From: Mesostigma viride
Taxonomy: Eukaryota > Streptophyta > Mesostigmatophyceae > Mesostigmatales > Mesostigmataceae
NCBI GenBank assembly: GCA_009746045.1
Contig: RPFO01000015.1
Coordinates: 2,966,932 to 3,030,931 of the forward strand
DNA: 64,000 bases
Direction of reading: 5' to 3'
The notes below the pieces were generated by a model. That model was not told the origin of the DNA and ran no database searches. It saw only the letters and a list, made by a program, of their open reading frames with translations. A program made the position numbers and the translations under genes. This document shows, piece after piece, positions 31,378-40,406 of this stretch; the stretch's first letter is position 1, and each line of letters starts with the position of its first letter.

Positions 31378-33121
31378 CCTGTCACCCCTCCCGGAGGCGA
31401 CGGTTCACCCACGAGCCCACGAGGGCGTGGACACCCCCGGGGAGGGGGAGGGGTCGCATGCGCGCGTGCCCCTTAGTCATGTGGTGCCGCCCCAGGGAAT
31501 TTTTCAGCTTCAGCCGCTCGGCCCTCCCACAGTCTTCTCAGAATTCGTCAACCAGGCGGGCACGGATGCGGCAGAACCGGCGGCGGACGCGTTCACTGTC
31601 ACGTCGGACTTGGAGATGCTGATCAGCCGTTTCACAATCACGGAGGAAGCGGCACTTGAAGCCATCCGGGCACATCCCCAGCAGATGGGGGCCTATCCTT
31701 GCAAGTTCCAGGAGGGGAAACTGTTCGTGAGTCCCCAGCCGGAGGAATGGCGGCTGTATGTTCCTGAGCTCTGTAGGGCTGCCTTACTTCACGAGCTCCA
31801 TGATTCTCTCCTGGGCGGACATCAGGGAAGCCACCGTCTCCTTCCCCGGGCACGTAAGCACTTCTACTGGCCAGGGATGAAGGAGTATATCGAGACGTAT
31901 GTGCGCCAGTGCCCCTCGTGTCAGATCATGAAGTCCAGGAACACGGGCTCTCAGGCCGTCCCTAAGACGCTGCCGGATCCTATGGGTCCTTGGGATTCTA
32001 TCATGATGGACTTCATCGGCCCGTTCAAGAAGACGAAGAACGGCAACAGCATGGTCTTGGTGTTTGTGGACCGCCTGACGCGCATGTGTCACCTGGCCCC
32101 GTGTCCGGTCGACCTCACAGCGGAGGAGTGCGCCAAGATATACCTGACGCACGTGTTTCGGTTTCATGGGCTCAGCCGGCAGTTCATCTCTGACCGCGAC
32201 AAGCTCTTCACGGCCAAATTCTGGCAGGAGTTCTTCGAGCAACTGGGCACCAAGGTGTCGCTGGGCACGGCCTATCACAGCTCGTCGTCGCACCTGGTGG
32301 AGCGGTTGAACCGCACGGTGCAAGAGACCATGCGACACTACACCGACACGGTGGGCAGCAATTGGGAAGAACTTCTGGGCTTGGTGGAGTTTTCCCTGAA
32401 CAATGCCCCCCAGGCCGCCCATGGGTTCACCCCCTTTTTCCTCAACTCCGGCCGACACCCTCTCACACCGCTCGACTTGCTTGGGAGCCACGACTGGGAG
32501 AGGATCAGGTCAAGCTGGATACCCTGCAAGGGGTCGACCGGTTGCTGCAGCGGATGCACCAAGCGCATAACAGCGCGGTTCAGGGCTATCGCGCAGCGGC
32601 AGCGCGGTATCTGGAGAGGACAGCCGGCAAGCGGGACCAGGGCGCCGTCCATCGAGGTGGGCGATTGGGTCCTGGTTGAGGGCCCGCAGATCGGGCGATT
32701 TTCGCACAAGGTGGAGAAGGAGCTGAAGACTAAGCTCCGACCCATGTTCCTGGGACCCTACAAGGTCCTCACCAAGTTCGATGACGTCATGTTCCAGGTG
32801 GACATTCCAGTGTCATGGAACCTCACGTCCAACCGTTTCCACCGTGACCAGCTCAAGTTGTATCACCAGAACACCATTCAGGGTAGGGTCAATCCCCCAG
32901 CCCCACTGGAGTTCAATCCTGATACGGGGGAACAGGAGGACGAGGTGGCTGCAATCGTGGGTCACCGGGATGTCAAACGGGGACGAGGGGTCCAGCGACA
33001 ATATCGGGTGCGATGGCGATTCGCACAACACGAGTCTGAGGACTCCTGGCGCACCGCTACCGAGTTAGCGGGGTGCGCCCGCTTACTAGAAGCATACAAG
33101 AAGACGCACCAGCTGCGTTAG
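31190..33121 (+). CDS. pol: Integrase with chromodomain-like tail (copy C)
   Basis: Open over the whole integrase. Homology in this frame begins at QARHLFHLGHTTMDDL near 31340; before that it is out-of-frame RNase H. The zinc-binding region has HDSLLGGHQGSH and CPSCQIMKS. The DDE core has DFIGPF, SDRDKLF and HLVERLN. A GPY-like module (RPMFLGPYKV) and the chromodomain-like QYRVRWRF and EDSWRTATEL tail end the protein. A short shifted stretch around 32505-32640 changes about 40 residues (ERIRSSWIPCKGS for GEDQVKLDTLQG in copy A) between two compensating indels, so function is doubtful without correction. Confidence 0.82.
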   Translation: MSRARTMCARRSLATGRLLVLRGHGRAAYHLCPSGRPGDRLRCGTTVPQARHLFHLGHTTMDDLSPLPEATVHPRAHEGVDTPGEGEGSHARVPLSHVVPPQGIFQLQPLGPPTVFSEFVNQAGTDAAEPAADAFTVTSDLEMLISRFTITEEAALEAIRAHPQQMGAYPCKFQEGKLFVSPQPEEWRLYVPELCRAALLHELHDSLLGGHQGSHRLLPRARKHFYWPGMKEYIETYVRQCPSCQIMKSRNTGSQAVPKTLPDPMGPWDSIMMDFIGPFKKTKNGNSMVLVFVDRLTRMCHLAPCPVDLTAEECAKIYLTHVFRFHGLSRQFISDRDKLFTAKFWQEFFEQLGTKVSLGTAYHSSSSHLVERLNRTVQETMRHYTDTVGSNWEELLGLVEFSLNNAPQAAHGFTPFFLNSGRHPLTPLDLLGSHDWERIRSSWIPCKGSTGCCSGCTKRITARFRAIAQRQRGIWRGQPASGTRAPSIEVGDWVLVEGPQIGRFSHKVEKELKTKLRPMFLGPYKVLTKFDDVMFQVDIPVSWNLTSNRFHRDQLKLYHQNTIQGRVNPPAPLEFNPDTGEQEDEVAAIVGHRDVKRGRGVQRQYRVRWRFAQHESEDSWRTATELAGCARLLEAYKKTHQLR

Positions 33122-33204
33122 CAGACCACAGCCAGTAGGGTGTAGGGTGAGGGTGGTGCGTGGGCCAGGTATTTGGTACGCGTCGACTAACGCCCTGACA
33201 TCTT

Positions 33205-35693
33205 GTGTGTGGGCTGTGCAGGGGACGCCGCGGAGGCGCTTCCCAGAGACCAGACTCCCGGGGCGCCGTGGAGGCTGCTGACACAGGATTCCGGGTTGCA
33301 GACGGGGAGTCCAGTGAGGGGGATTTGGTCGACATGGATATACAAGACGATCCGGAGGTCCCAGAGCCGGAAGCAGGGGTAAGGACGCAGATAGCTCGTG
33401 GAGAGCCTGCGGTCCGAAGGGATGCACCAGGGACCGGGGCTTGAGAGATGGTGGCGGCAGACGGGGCCCTCCTCTAGTCGCGAGCGCCGGCAAGAAACCT
33501 CGTCAAGGCCTGGAGCACCGGACGCGCGTACGTTGGAGCTGGTAAAGGAGCTGCACGAGGAGACGTTCAATCCCCGGGTGTTCTTGCGTGACTACGGTCG
33601 GGAGGGGGAAACCCTGGTGGAACGACGGCGGCGTCGCCGTAATCAAATGCCGTCGCACTCCGCGCTGATTCTATCATGGCGCGGGTCGGCCCTGTGCAGA
33701 TGGAGACTTTTCGAGGGTTCGTGCGGCGCAACGTGAGGTTCCGGATCGAGACCCGCACGGCTGCGCACAATGGTGTGGTGGTTGGGACCGACTGGGAGAC
33801 ACATGAGCGGGAATGCGCCTGTCACGGGTGCATGAACACGCTGGAAGCGGGGCTGGCATTCCCACGGCTCCTTCTCCTCTTACTTCCACCCCAGTGCGGC
33901 AGCTGCTGGAATACCACTTCCCCCGGTATCTTCCGCCAGTGGGGGCGCTACGGGGTGAAAAATGCCTGCGAGAAGGGCAGTATTCGTTGCGGCAGGCTCT
34001 GGATCGCATTGTGGCGATGGATGATGAGGACCAGGATGATGGGAGTGAGGGATATGACTCCAGTTCCGACGACGACGACCATCCTCCACACCCTCCCTCT
34101 CGTTCCCCCCCGCGGGATCCGCCGTCTCGGGGTTCCCAGGGGAGCGGCGGAAGAAGCCGTCCTGTGCCTCGTTATGAGGCGCCACCGCCGGCGACGGGCT
34201 GGGGGCGACCTTCAGGGCGCGAGACGCGGAGTCTTCCAAGGGCGACCGGATGGGGTGGGGGCAGCCAAGCTGCTCCTCGACGTGTTCCGGAGGGGCCGGC
34301 ACGTCGTCGCTCGCCATCCCCGCCCTCCCGTTCGCGTTCCCGCTCGGACTCCGGGACTGATGTACGCCCCGCTCGCCAGCGTCACCACCTCCTCGCCGAC
34401 CAGCGGATCGGTCTGGGAGCGCACGTGGGGGTCGGCGGTGGGTTGGAGCAAGAGCGAGAGAATCGGCGACGGCGATCGGATCCGACAGAGACCGCAGTGG
34501 CCAGGGCCGAACGGCCGGCTAGGGAGGAGCCGATTGATGAGGTTCCCGCTAGCAACCCGCCCGATGCGGGCCAAGAAGAGACTACCTTCCTTGTCTCCCT
34601 GGAACCGCGCTCCCGAGCGGAGGAGGTCCCACCGGAGCCCCACTTCCTGGTCTCCTTGGAGCCTCGTCCCCGACCTGCCCAGGACGGACCGACGATGTCA
34701 CGTCCTGCGGAGGGACCGAGTTTACCTAGTGCCGTACGGAGTGCCGCGGAGGGTCCTGGTGTGGCGGGTGTTATGGGGCCGGCGGAACCCGTGGTTATCC
34801 TTGAGACTCTCGTGGCTGCGGTGAAATCAGGGCAGGGTCTCATGCAGAGGATGCTGGAACAGCTCGGGCGCCAGGGCGATCACTCCGTCGCCACCTCCGT
34901 AGGCTACGAGGCCGCTTCCCGGGCAGCCTCACACGAGGAGTGGTCGCTGGGGGACTTCATGCGAACCATTCCGGGAAGGACCGTAAGACACGGTGGGCCG
35001 GGGCCTCGAACGGAGAAGCTGTGCGTAGTGTTCGAGGGACCCATGTTCCCGGTCCCCCCTGGTATGCATCTGCCCGCCCCTTTGGTTTTTCAAGCGGACC
35101 CTTGGTGCGCGGTTGACCGGGGTGCTTACTGGGAACAACTTGAGATCACCTTCTTCCCACAGGCGCCGCTGCCCTTGCCGCAACCCGACGACCTGCGTTT
35201 TCCCCGGACGGTGGGCCACACGGTGCAGTTCGGTATCGAGATTGGTGGGATTGGAGATATCAGGTGGATGGGTGGGGCATGTGGTTACGCCACCCAAGGT
35301 GGCCCGGCGGAGGGACGCGCCTTCCTGGAACTGGTGGTGCCCGACATTGTAGGGGCCCCTAGAGCGACCATCCTCGAGGATCATGTGCGCACCGAGGTAT
35401 TCATGATGGGGGTGAAGTTTGTTCGCGATCACCGTTGTGGGGCGGCGGATTGGTCGGCGTTGACCCTTCTCTTCACCCACCCCCAGTATCTCGCTGGGTT
35501 CCTGGCCATGTGGCCCCGGGGCACGTGGGTGGAGCTGTCTCGGTTGGGTCGGCAGAAGACGTCCCTATATCAGATCGCCTTCGAGGTGGACCTATGCGCG
35601 CATCCAGGGGTGATGACTCACATCATGACCCCCGCGGGGCGACGGGCTCTCCATGAGGCCCAGCTGCGGCGGGCTACTAGCGGCGGACGCTAG
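33205..35693 (+). CDS. Accessory ORF of element II, copy C (most complete copy)
   Basis: Unrecognised protein downstream of integrase. The N-terminal parts lie in two frames: 33205-33444 and 33398-33736 hold MDIQDDPEVPEPEAG and RVFLRDYGREGETL; 33676 onward holds FRIETRTAAHNGVVVG and ECACHGCMNTLEAGLAFPR. The main open frame, 33813-35693 (626 codons), runs from the second cysteine block (LRGEKCLREGQYSLRQALD) through an Arg/Ser/Pro-rich region to a folded C-terminal part with WSLGDFMRTIPGRTVRHGG, VVFEGPMFPVPPGMHLP and YQIAFEVDLCAHPG. Element I has the same architecture. No signal peptide or membrane span is seen. Conservation between families suggests it is useful to the element. Confidence 0.6.
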
Positions 35694-35898
35694 ATAGATA
35701 GTTCAGTTTCGGGATGGAACGCGGAGTTCAATCCCCGCCAGGTTTTGGCTACTACGTCAGGGTTGGGCTTGTGTATCAACCTCTAGAGGAACTGGCATTA
35801 CTGACCTGCGGGTGAACCGAGGTTGGGACATAGTACTCTTATAGTAGTCTTGTTGTGTGATCCTATTCTATTGTACGGTAGGGACTACCTACCCCCTT

Positions 35899-35911
35899 GG
35901 GGGGGGAGGAG
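35899..35911 (+). promoter_or_regulatory. Polypurine tract, element II
   Basis: GGGGGGGGAGGAG ends directly at the 3' LTR start TGTTACG. This is the expected plus-strand primer and has the same GAGGAG end as in element I. Confidence 0.85.
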
Positions 35912-36493
35912 TGTTACGTCCCGGCCCTTTAGGTCGGACGTAACAATGGAATAAATTACTAAGGCCTTGTGGCCGTTGTACTAAGTTTTAGGGACAATGA
36001 CTCTTGCGTGAATTGGACTAGCTATTTTGGTCCTAGGTTGCCCTTTTTGGTACCGGTGCGGTGGCGCCGCGTCAGTTCCGAGCCCATTTGTGGTACTAGG
36101 CGTGGATCCTGTAGTTGAGGGTCGATGTCGGCCCGGATCCTACGTGGAATGTTTGGCTCGGATTGGTTCAGGGAAATTGGCATGTATCTGCGCCGCAATC
36201 AACCTAGGTTAAATTGGTCCGAGGACGAGAGTCTCGTCCTCTTGGTTTAATGAATGATAAGTGCGAATACGCCTACACATTGAGCCTGGGGCATTGGCCA
36301 TTTGTAATTGGTGTTGCTAGCCATTATAAGTGTGAATTAATTAGCTTGGCATTAAGCCGTGATGCCAGATATCTCACGACTCACGTCGTGAAGCGCAACC
36401 TACTTTAGGCTATCCTGAATTATTCCTAATTCCGGCAAGAAGGGTCTTTCGCTACGTAGCTCAGGCTAGGTGTGTCTGGGCTGGGACGTAACA
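35912..36493 (+). repeat. 3' LTR of element II
   Basis: 582 bp, starting TGTTACGTCC and ending GACGTAACA, and matching the 5' LTR throughout as far as read. It is followed by GCGAA (36494-36498), the target duplication also found before the 5' LTR. LTRs are copied from one template at insertion, so matching LTRs mean a young insertion, or assembly collapse. Confidence 0.92.
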
Positions 36494-36915
36494 GCGAAGT
36501 GCTTCGACTCCCACGTGTTGCCGGGGAGACACAACTGCTGGACGGAAGGCGGATCGGGCGCCACGAATCGCTCCCCGAACGCGATATTTCCGGTGCGAAA
36601 CAGCGACTTCCAGTCTCGCCCGGACAAAGCGATCCCCTCGTACCCAAAAAGACCGCAGAATCCGATGGATCTCGCCATCTTTTCCAAATCCCTCAAAAAT
36701 TGGCCCGAGTCGTTCGTCATCCACGCCGTACGCAGCGTCGTCGCCAATTCGCCGGCTGCAAAAAGATCGAACTCGCGGTCGGGGAAGGAGGAGCTCGTGG
36801 CGTTCAGCAAGACGTTGCCGACCTCTTTCACGACTTCGCTCTTCGCCGCGCTCCCCGTGAGGATTCGAGCCGCTTTGTGGATCGCCATCTCCAGCTCGGG
36901 GGTGAGCTTCAACAT
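36494..36915 (-). pseudogene. N-terminal half of viral gene split by element II
   Basis: Starts MLKLTPELEMAIHKAARIL at 36915 and runs into the target duplication, where the frame fits that at 11214. It is helical with ILTGSAAKSEVVKEVG, FAAGELATTLRTAWM and LEKMARSIGFCGLFGYEG. No family is recognised. The gene is divergent from the U-box-like gene at 37340, and the two share the tandem promoter region between them. Confidence 0.7.
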
Positions 36916-37030
36916 GGTGTTTGCTTGTGAGAGTTTGGGTGGTGCGCGCGCGCTCGTGTTGGTGCCTCGTGCTCTGTGACCCTCCTCGTCTTTATGGTCT
37001 TCGGACCGAAAGAGATAAGGCGTCTTCCCT

Positions 37031-37290
37031 AATCAGAAGCGAGCATCTGACTGGACCAGTGGACCTTCTAGAAGGACCGGGTTTGGACCAATCAGAAGCG
37101 AGTATCTGACTGGACCAGTGGACCTTCTAGAAGGACCGGGTTTGGACCAATCAGAAGCGAGCATCTGACTGGACCAGTGGACCTTCTAGAAGGACCGGAT
37201 TTGGACCAACCAGAAGCGAGCATCTGACTGGACCAGTGGACCTTTTAGAAGGATGGTGAAGGAGACTCCTTTATAAAAACCTCCCCTCCT
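37031..37290. promoter_or_regulatory. Tandem four-unit promoter with CCAAT and heat-shock-type palindromes, then TATA box
   Basis: Four direct repeats of 59 bp begin at 37031, 37090, 37149 and 37208 (the last shortened). Units two and three carry CCAATCAG at their junction, unit one AATCAG and unit four CAACCAG. All four have GAAGCGAGNATCTGACTGG; the first three have the perfect palindrome CCTTCTAGAAGG, and the fourth has CCTTTTAGAAGG. TTCTAGAA fits two facing half-sites of a heat-shock element. A TATA box (TTATAAAA, 37271-37278) follows, about 62 bases before the ATG at 37340. The block lies between two divergent viral genes and probably serves at least the plus-strand one. Confidence 0.75.
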
Positions 37291-37339
37291 TGTGAGAGCG
37301 CACTTCCCACCACCGCTCTCCAGGGATGCGTGCGTCCAA

Positions 37340-38281
37340 ATGAAAGTAGATTACCTACGCAGAAGTTGTAGGAAATGGAAGAACACGCCCACGCGATGCT
37401 GGGATACGGCGACGACGTCGACTTTGCGAAAAATCGCGTCCTGGCGTGGCTTGCAGATTCGGCCAAACACCTCGAGAAGGGAAGTCGAGGAAAAGCTGAC
37501 TGCGCATTTGGCGGCCTTGAAAATCCAGCGATGGGTGCGTTCCTTGCGCCCTCTTCTCCGCGCGCGTCACGCCATTCGCAAGCGTCTCGCGCTGATTCCT
37601 CGCAATCGCCAGGACCCGATCACGATGGAAGACCTCCCGCAAAAAGAGGCTGTCTTCAGATTTGTCTTGCCAAACCGGCAGGTGATCGGATTTCACTGCG
37701 TTCGTCTGTGCGAAACAGTCCTCTGTTCCCGAAATTTCGCGGACCCGATCACTCGCCACCCGTTCTCCGAGGTTGACATGTGGAGGTTGGACCTGCAGGT
37801 CAGGAAGCTCGGCTTCCAGCGCAAGTCCTGTCTCTACCTCATGCAGCATCCTGAGATCGTGAAGGAGATGAGAGACAAGGAGTCGCTCGTGTCCGGTCTG
37901 GAGCGCATGACGGCCGACGCGGTGTCGATGATGATGGACCTCGCGGAGGGCTGTCGCGCGACCATCGACGTGTTGAGACTCATCGAGGGAGACTACTTTC
38001 CCCAATTCCACTTGCTGTTTCAATATCTCGTCAACCTGGACCCGCACGCCGCGCACTCGGGTCTCGAGAATTACAAGAGCATGATCGCCATGGCGGCGAG
38101 TCGGGCCGACCCGGACTTGCCCGCGTTCGACAAGGGGCAGAGAGAGCTCGTCCTAAACTACATCAAGACGCTGCTCGACACGCATCGCGTGCGAGGATAC
38201 GGCGCACCACGGGGAATCCAACGCCAGGCTCCCGCCAACCCGCTGGAGTCGCTGATGCCCTTCATAAATAACGTGTACTAA
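37340..38281 (+). CDS. U-box/RING-like viral protein with SAP-like and basic helix regions
   Basis: A 313-residue protein from the first in-frame ATG (MKVDYLRRSCRKW). Near residues 25-65, LRKIASWRGLQI and SRREVEEKL resemble a SAP DNA-binding motif. An IQ-like basic helix follows (ALKIQRWVRSLRP). Residues about 85-155 read RQDPITMEDL, then F-x-L-P-N-R-Q and RNFADPITRHPFSEVDMWRLD. This is the U-box pattern of two DP-x-T/I turns around a core, without zinc ligands. U-box proteins are E3 ubiquitin ligases. The C-terminal half is helical and unrecognised. Strong upstream promoter repeats suggest high or stress-linked expression. The U-box call is by pattern only. Confidence 0.6.
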   Translation: MKVDYLRRSCRKWKNTPTRCWDTATTSTLRKIASWRGLQIRPNTSRREVEEKLTAHLAALKIQRWVRSLRPLLRARHAIRKRLALIPRNRQDPITMEDLPQKEAVFRFVLPNRQVIGFHCVRLCETVLCSRNFADPITRHPFSEVDMWRLDLQVRKLGFQRKSCLYLMQHPEIVKEMRDKESLVSGLERMTADAVSMMMDLAEGCRATIDVLRLIEGDYFPQFHLLFQYLVNLDPHAAHSGLENYKSMIAMAASRADPDLPAFDKGQRELVLNYIKTLLDTHRVRGYGAPRGIQRQAPANPLESLMPFINNVY

Positions 38282-38595
38282 TGTATAGTAGTGCGTTCGA
38301 AATGGGCAACGAATGCGACCTGAAAGTGGACCTCCTGAGCATGGAGACGCCTCCCACGTGGACGTACGAGGAGTACAAGCAGTCCGGGTGGACGATAGAA
38401 GAGTTAGAACAGTTGCCGGTCGAGAAGAGGCCCAAAGTGCAGACGGGTTATCTGCAGACGATATGCATGGACACGGAGGCGCGCGGAGTGACTTACAACG
38501 TGTGGAGGAAAATCCCTCCCAAGGAGGAGTGGGACAATCTCCCGGGTCATCTGATATTAGGACACCACGTCGTTTACCACAGTTGGGACGATTGA
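38281..38595 (+). CDS. Small hypothetical viral protein
   Basis: 104 residues. The first ATG overlaps the stop of the upstream gene by one base; a second ATG at 38302 (MGNECDLKVDLL) may be the real start. The sequence has PTWTYEEYKQSGWTIEELEQ, KVQTGYLQTICMD and LGHHVVYHSWDD. No family is recognised. It ends six bases before the convergent F-box-like gene, again viral spacing. Confidence 0.5.
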   Translation: MYSSAFEMGNECDLKVDLLSMETPPTWTYEEYKQSGWTIEELEQLPVEKRPKVQTGYLQTICMDTEARGVTYNVWRKIPPKEEWDNLPGHLILGHHVVYHSWDD

Positions 38596-38601
38596 AAAGT
38601 A

Positions 38602-39456
38602 TTATTTGTAAAAGTAAAAAACAAACTCGTTATTCGTTCCGTCATTTCTCATGCACGCCCACCGCGAGCATCCATAATGTTGATCATGCCCCACGCGTTT
38701 CTCACGCCCGGTCTCTGAGAGTGCCAATCCCACCGCACTCTTTCGTTCAAGTGACGCTGCATAACGTCGTCGCGTCCGACACTTTGATCGAGGACGCGTG
38801 TAGCCAGGCGGAGGGCGTGCGCGGATATCGTAATCGGCCGGGTTAAGTAACGGACCTTGGCGAAATGTGTCTTCCCTAGCAATCTGTTCATCGCTCGTTT
38901 GCCTGTTCAGACGATTCGACGCCAAACTGAAGTCCAGGAAGAATTTATCCGGGGCCGTCCGCAAGTGAGGGCCGTGGACACTGACCGCCTCGTCGATTTT
39001 GTTTTGCAAGTTCGCGAGCATCCTCGACGATTCTCGGTTCCGAGGACGGTCGTAGGGTTTCGTCCGTGGCACCCCCACCCGTTCTCTCGAATTCTCGAGA
39101 GCAAATTGTAACTGTTGTTTGTAAAATGGAAGATTTCTTTTGAAGCGCTGGTTTTGCTGTATGTTCGCCGCCGATAACGGATCTCTCACGACCGCGCGGG
39201 CGCTTTCCTTCGCATCTTGCTCCAATCTATCGGACGCGACGAGCTCTTCCAGGGCCGCGTTGCGAGCTTCCCTACTCACCGTGCTCCATCTCATCGCGTC
39301 ATCCGTGGGGGTGTACTTCGCGATAATGCCGAACAACTCCGAGGGAAACCCTCGCGATTCTGGTCCATCCGCCCTCACCCTATGTCTCCGTGTCGCCTTC
39401 TTCTCCTTCCCCGCCTTCTTCTTTGGACGCGCTGTCTTCTTTTTTGTTCTAGCCAT
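38602..39456 (-). CDS. F-box-like viral protein
   Basis: 284 residues. The N-terminus is very basic (MARTKKKTARPKKKAGKEKK), suited to nuclear entry. Residues about 36-75 read GFPSELFGIIAKYTPTDDAM then WSTVSREARNAALEELV, which fits an F-box: L/P start, hydrophobic helix, and a V-S-R-x-x-R/N turn. F-box proteins bring substrates to SCF ubiquitin ligases. The rest contains NLPFYKQQLQFALENSRERVG and LQNKIDEAV and ends in an Arg-rich part. No WD or LRR repeats are seen, so the substrate part is unknown. Its start is 60 bp from the divergent nuclease-like gene. Confidence 0.5.
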   Translation of the reverse strand: MARTKKKTARPKKKAGKEKKATRRHRVRADGPESRGFPSELFGIIAKYTPTDDAMRWSTVSREARNAALEELVASDRLEQDAKESARAVVRDPLSAANIQQNQRFKRNLPFYKQQLQFALENSRERVGVPRTKPYDRPRNRESSRMLANLQNKIDEAVSVHGPHLRTAPDKFFLDFSLASNRLNRQTSDEQIAREDTFRQGPLLNPADYDIRARPPPGYTRPRSKCRTRRRYAASLERKSAVGLALSETGREKRVGHDQHYGCSRWACMRNDGTNNEFVFYFYK

Positions 39457-39515
39457 AACAGATATCTTATACGTTAGTTTATTTTGACGAAAAGAATGTC
39501 ACGGCCTCTCGTAAC

Positions 39516-40349
39516 ATGGATCCCCGCGTGGACGATACGGATTCGGAGGCGGAAGATACCAACGCGGTGTACCACAACACGATACGGTTCACGCCGGACG
39601 GGTACGTCTACGTGCTGAACATCATTTCCACCTGTCTGTATATGCGCGAGGACGGGATGGTGCCTCCCCGAGCACAGAGGCTGGCCAGGGGCGTGTACGA
39701 GAAGCTCAAAAGGGCGCACGGGTCCGGGCACGGAGTCGGCCACTTGCCCCAGTGCTTCTCGTACTACCCCCCCGGCAGGTGCTCGAGCTCTCTGCCTCCG
39801 GCGGCCACCGTCGAGGGCGCGAAACACGTCGTGTCGCTCTTGCCCGATCTGCCGCCGGCGTTCCAGAGCAAGGTGTCCAAGTGCAAGGACTTCCCGTCCC
39901 TCATAAACACCGTCATGAACGTGAACGCCTACAAGAAGAGTCTCGCGGACCTCCAGCGGCCGCCGTCGCCCTCCAAGATCGTGGTGACCGAGGTGCAGCT
40001 CGACCCGCAACCCCCTTCCGAGGCTTGCATCCAGGAGGCGCTGGCCGCCGCGTTGGGAGCGGAGAGAGAGGTGGCGTGTCGCGGGGGGAAGATCGACTTG
40101 TTGTGCAGAGGCGTCCAGCTCCTCATAGAAGTGAAGGAACTGGCCAGTTGGACGCACGGCATCGGGCAACTGCACGCGTACGGGGAGGATTTCCCGACCT
40201 TCAAGAAACGCCAGCACCTGTTCCGGAAAGGGACATCCTATCCCATCGACAAGATCCTTTTCATCAAGGAGGTGTGCGTCAAGCAGGGGATCGAGTTGAC
40301 GCTCGACAAGACCGTCGCGGACATGTTCCCGCCGCCATCCAAATCTTGA
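39516..40349 (+). CDS. PD-(D/E)XK nuclease-like viral protein
   Basis: 277 residues from ATG (MDPRVDDTDSEAEDTN). The C-terminal part has CRGGKIDLLCRGVQLLIEVK, with D of IDLL and the E-x-K of IEVK about ten residues on, the signature of the PD-(D/E)XK nuclease fold. It is followed by HGIGQLHAYGEDFP, where a Q-x-x-x-Y helix usually lies. The N-terminal part (IRFTPDGYVYVLNIISTC, PRAQRLARGVYEKLK) is unrecognised and may recognise DNA or host protein. Such nucleases in large DNA viruses serve host DNA breakdown or recombination, but the role here is inference. Confidence 0.55.
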   Translation: MDPRVDDTDSEAEDTNAVYHNTIRFTPDGYVYVLNIISTCLYMREDGMVPPRAQRLARGVYEKLKRAHGSGHGVGHLPQCFSYYPPGRCSSSLPPAATVEGAKHVVSLLPDLPPAFQSKVSKCKDFPSLINTVMNVNAYKKSLADLQRPPSPSKIVVTEVQLDPQPPSEACIQEALAAALGAEREVACRGGKIDLLCRGVQLLIEVKELASWTHGIGQLHAYGEDFPTFKKRQHLFRKGTSYPIDKILFIKEVCVKQGIELTLDKTVADMFPPPSKS

Positions 40350-40406
40350 CCGCGAGTGCGTCGATTTCTCCGTCGAAATTTGCTTCTACCATCCTAAAGC
40401 GCGCTC

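Larger units (their letters stand above)
11215..36493 (+). mobile_element. Ty3/gypsy chromovirus-like element II, LTR to LTR, with duplicated interior
   Basis: Bounded by 582-bp LTRs (11215-11796 and 35912-36493) that look the same by eye, and by the target duplication GCGAA at 11210-11214 and 36494-36498. A primer-binding site follows the 5' LTR and a polypurine tract precedes the 3' LTR. The inside holds leader, ORF0, gag, pol and accessory ORF twice (copies A and C), with a third indel-rich pol copy (B) between. One element of this type should be about 10 kb; here it is 25.3 kb. The duplication may be an assembly error. The insertion breaks a viral gene. Confidence 0.9.

Noticed and set aside
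11215-36493. A natural tandem of two complete elements sharing a central LTR
   Set aside because: No LTR, primer site or polypurine tract occurs in the middle; the centre is an indel-rich pol copy joined at unnatural points.
35912-36493. Open frames of 61 and 64 residues in the LTR
   Set aside because: Repeated in both LTRs only because LTRs are copies; no coding signal.
37031-37258. 59-bp repeats considered as CRISPR or as an origin of replication
   Set aside because: No spacers; CCAAT box, heat-shock-type palindrome and TATA box in front of a gene fit a promoter better.
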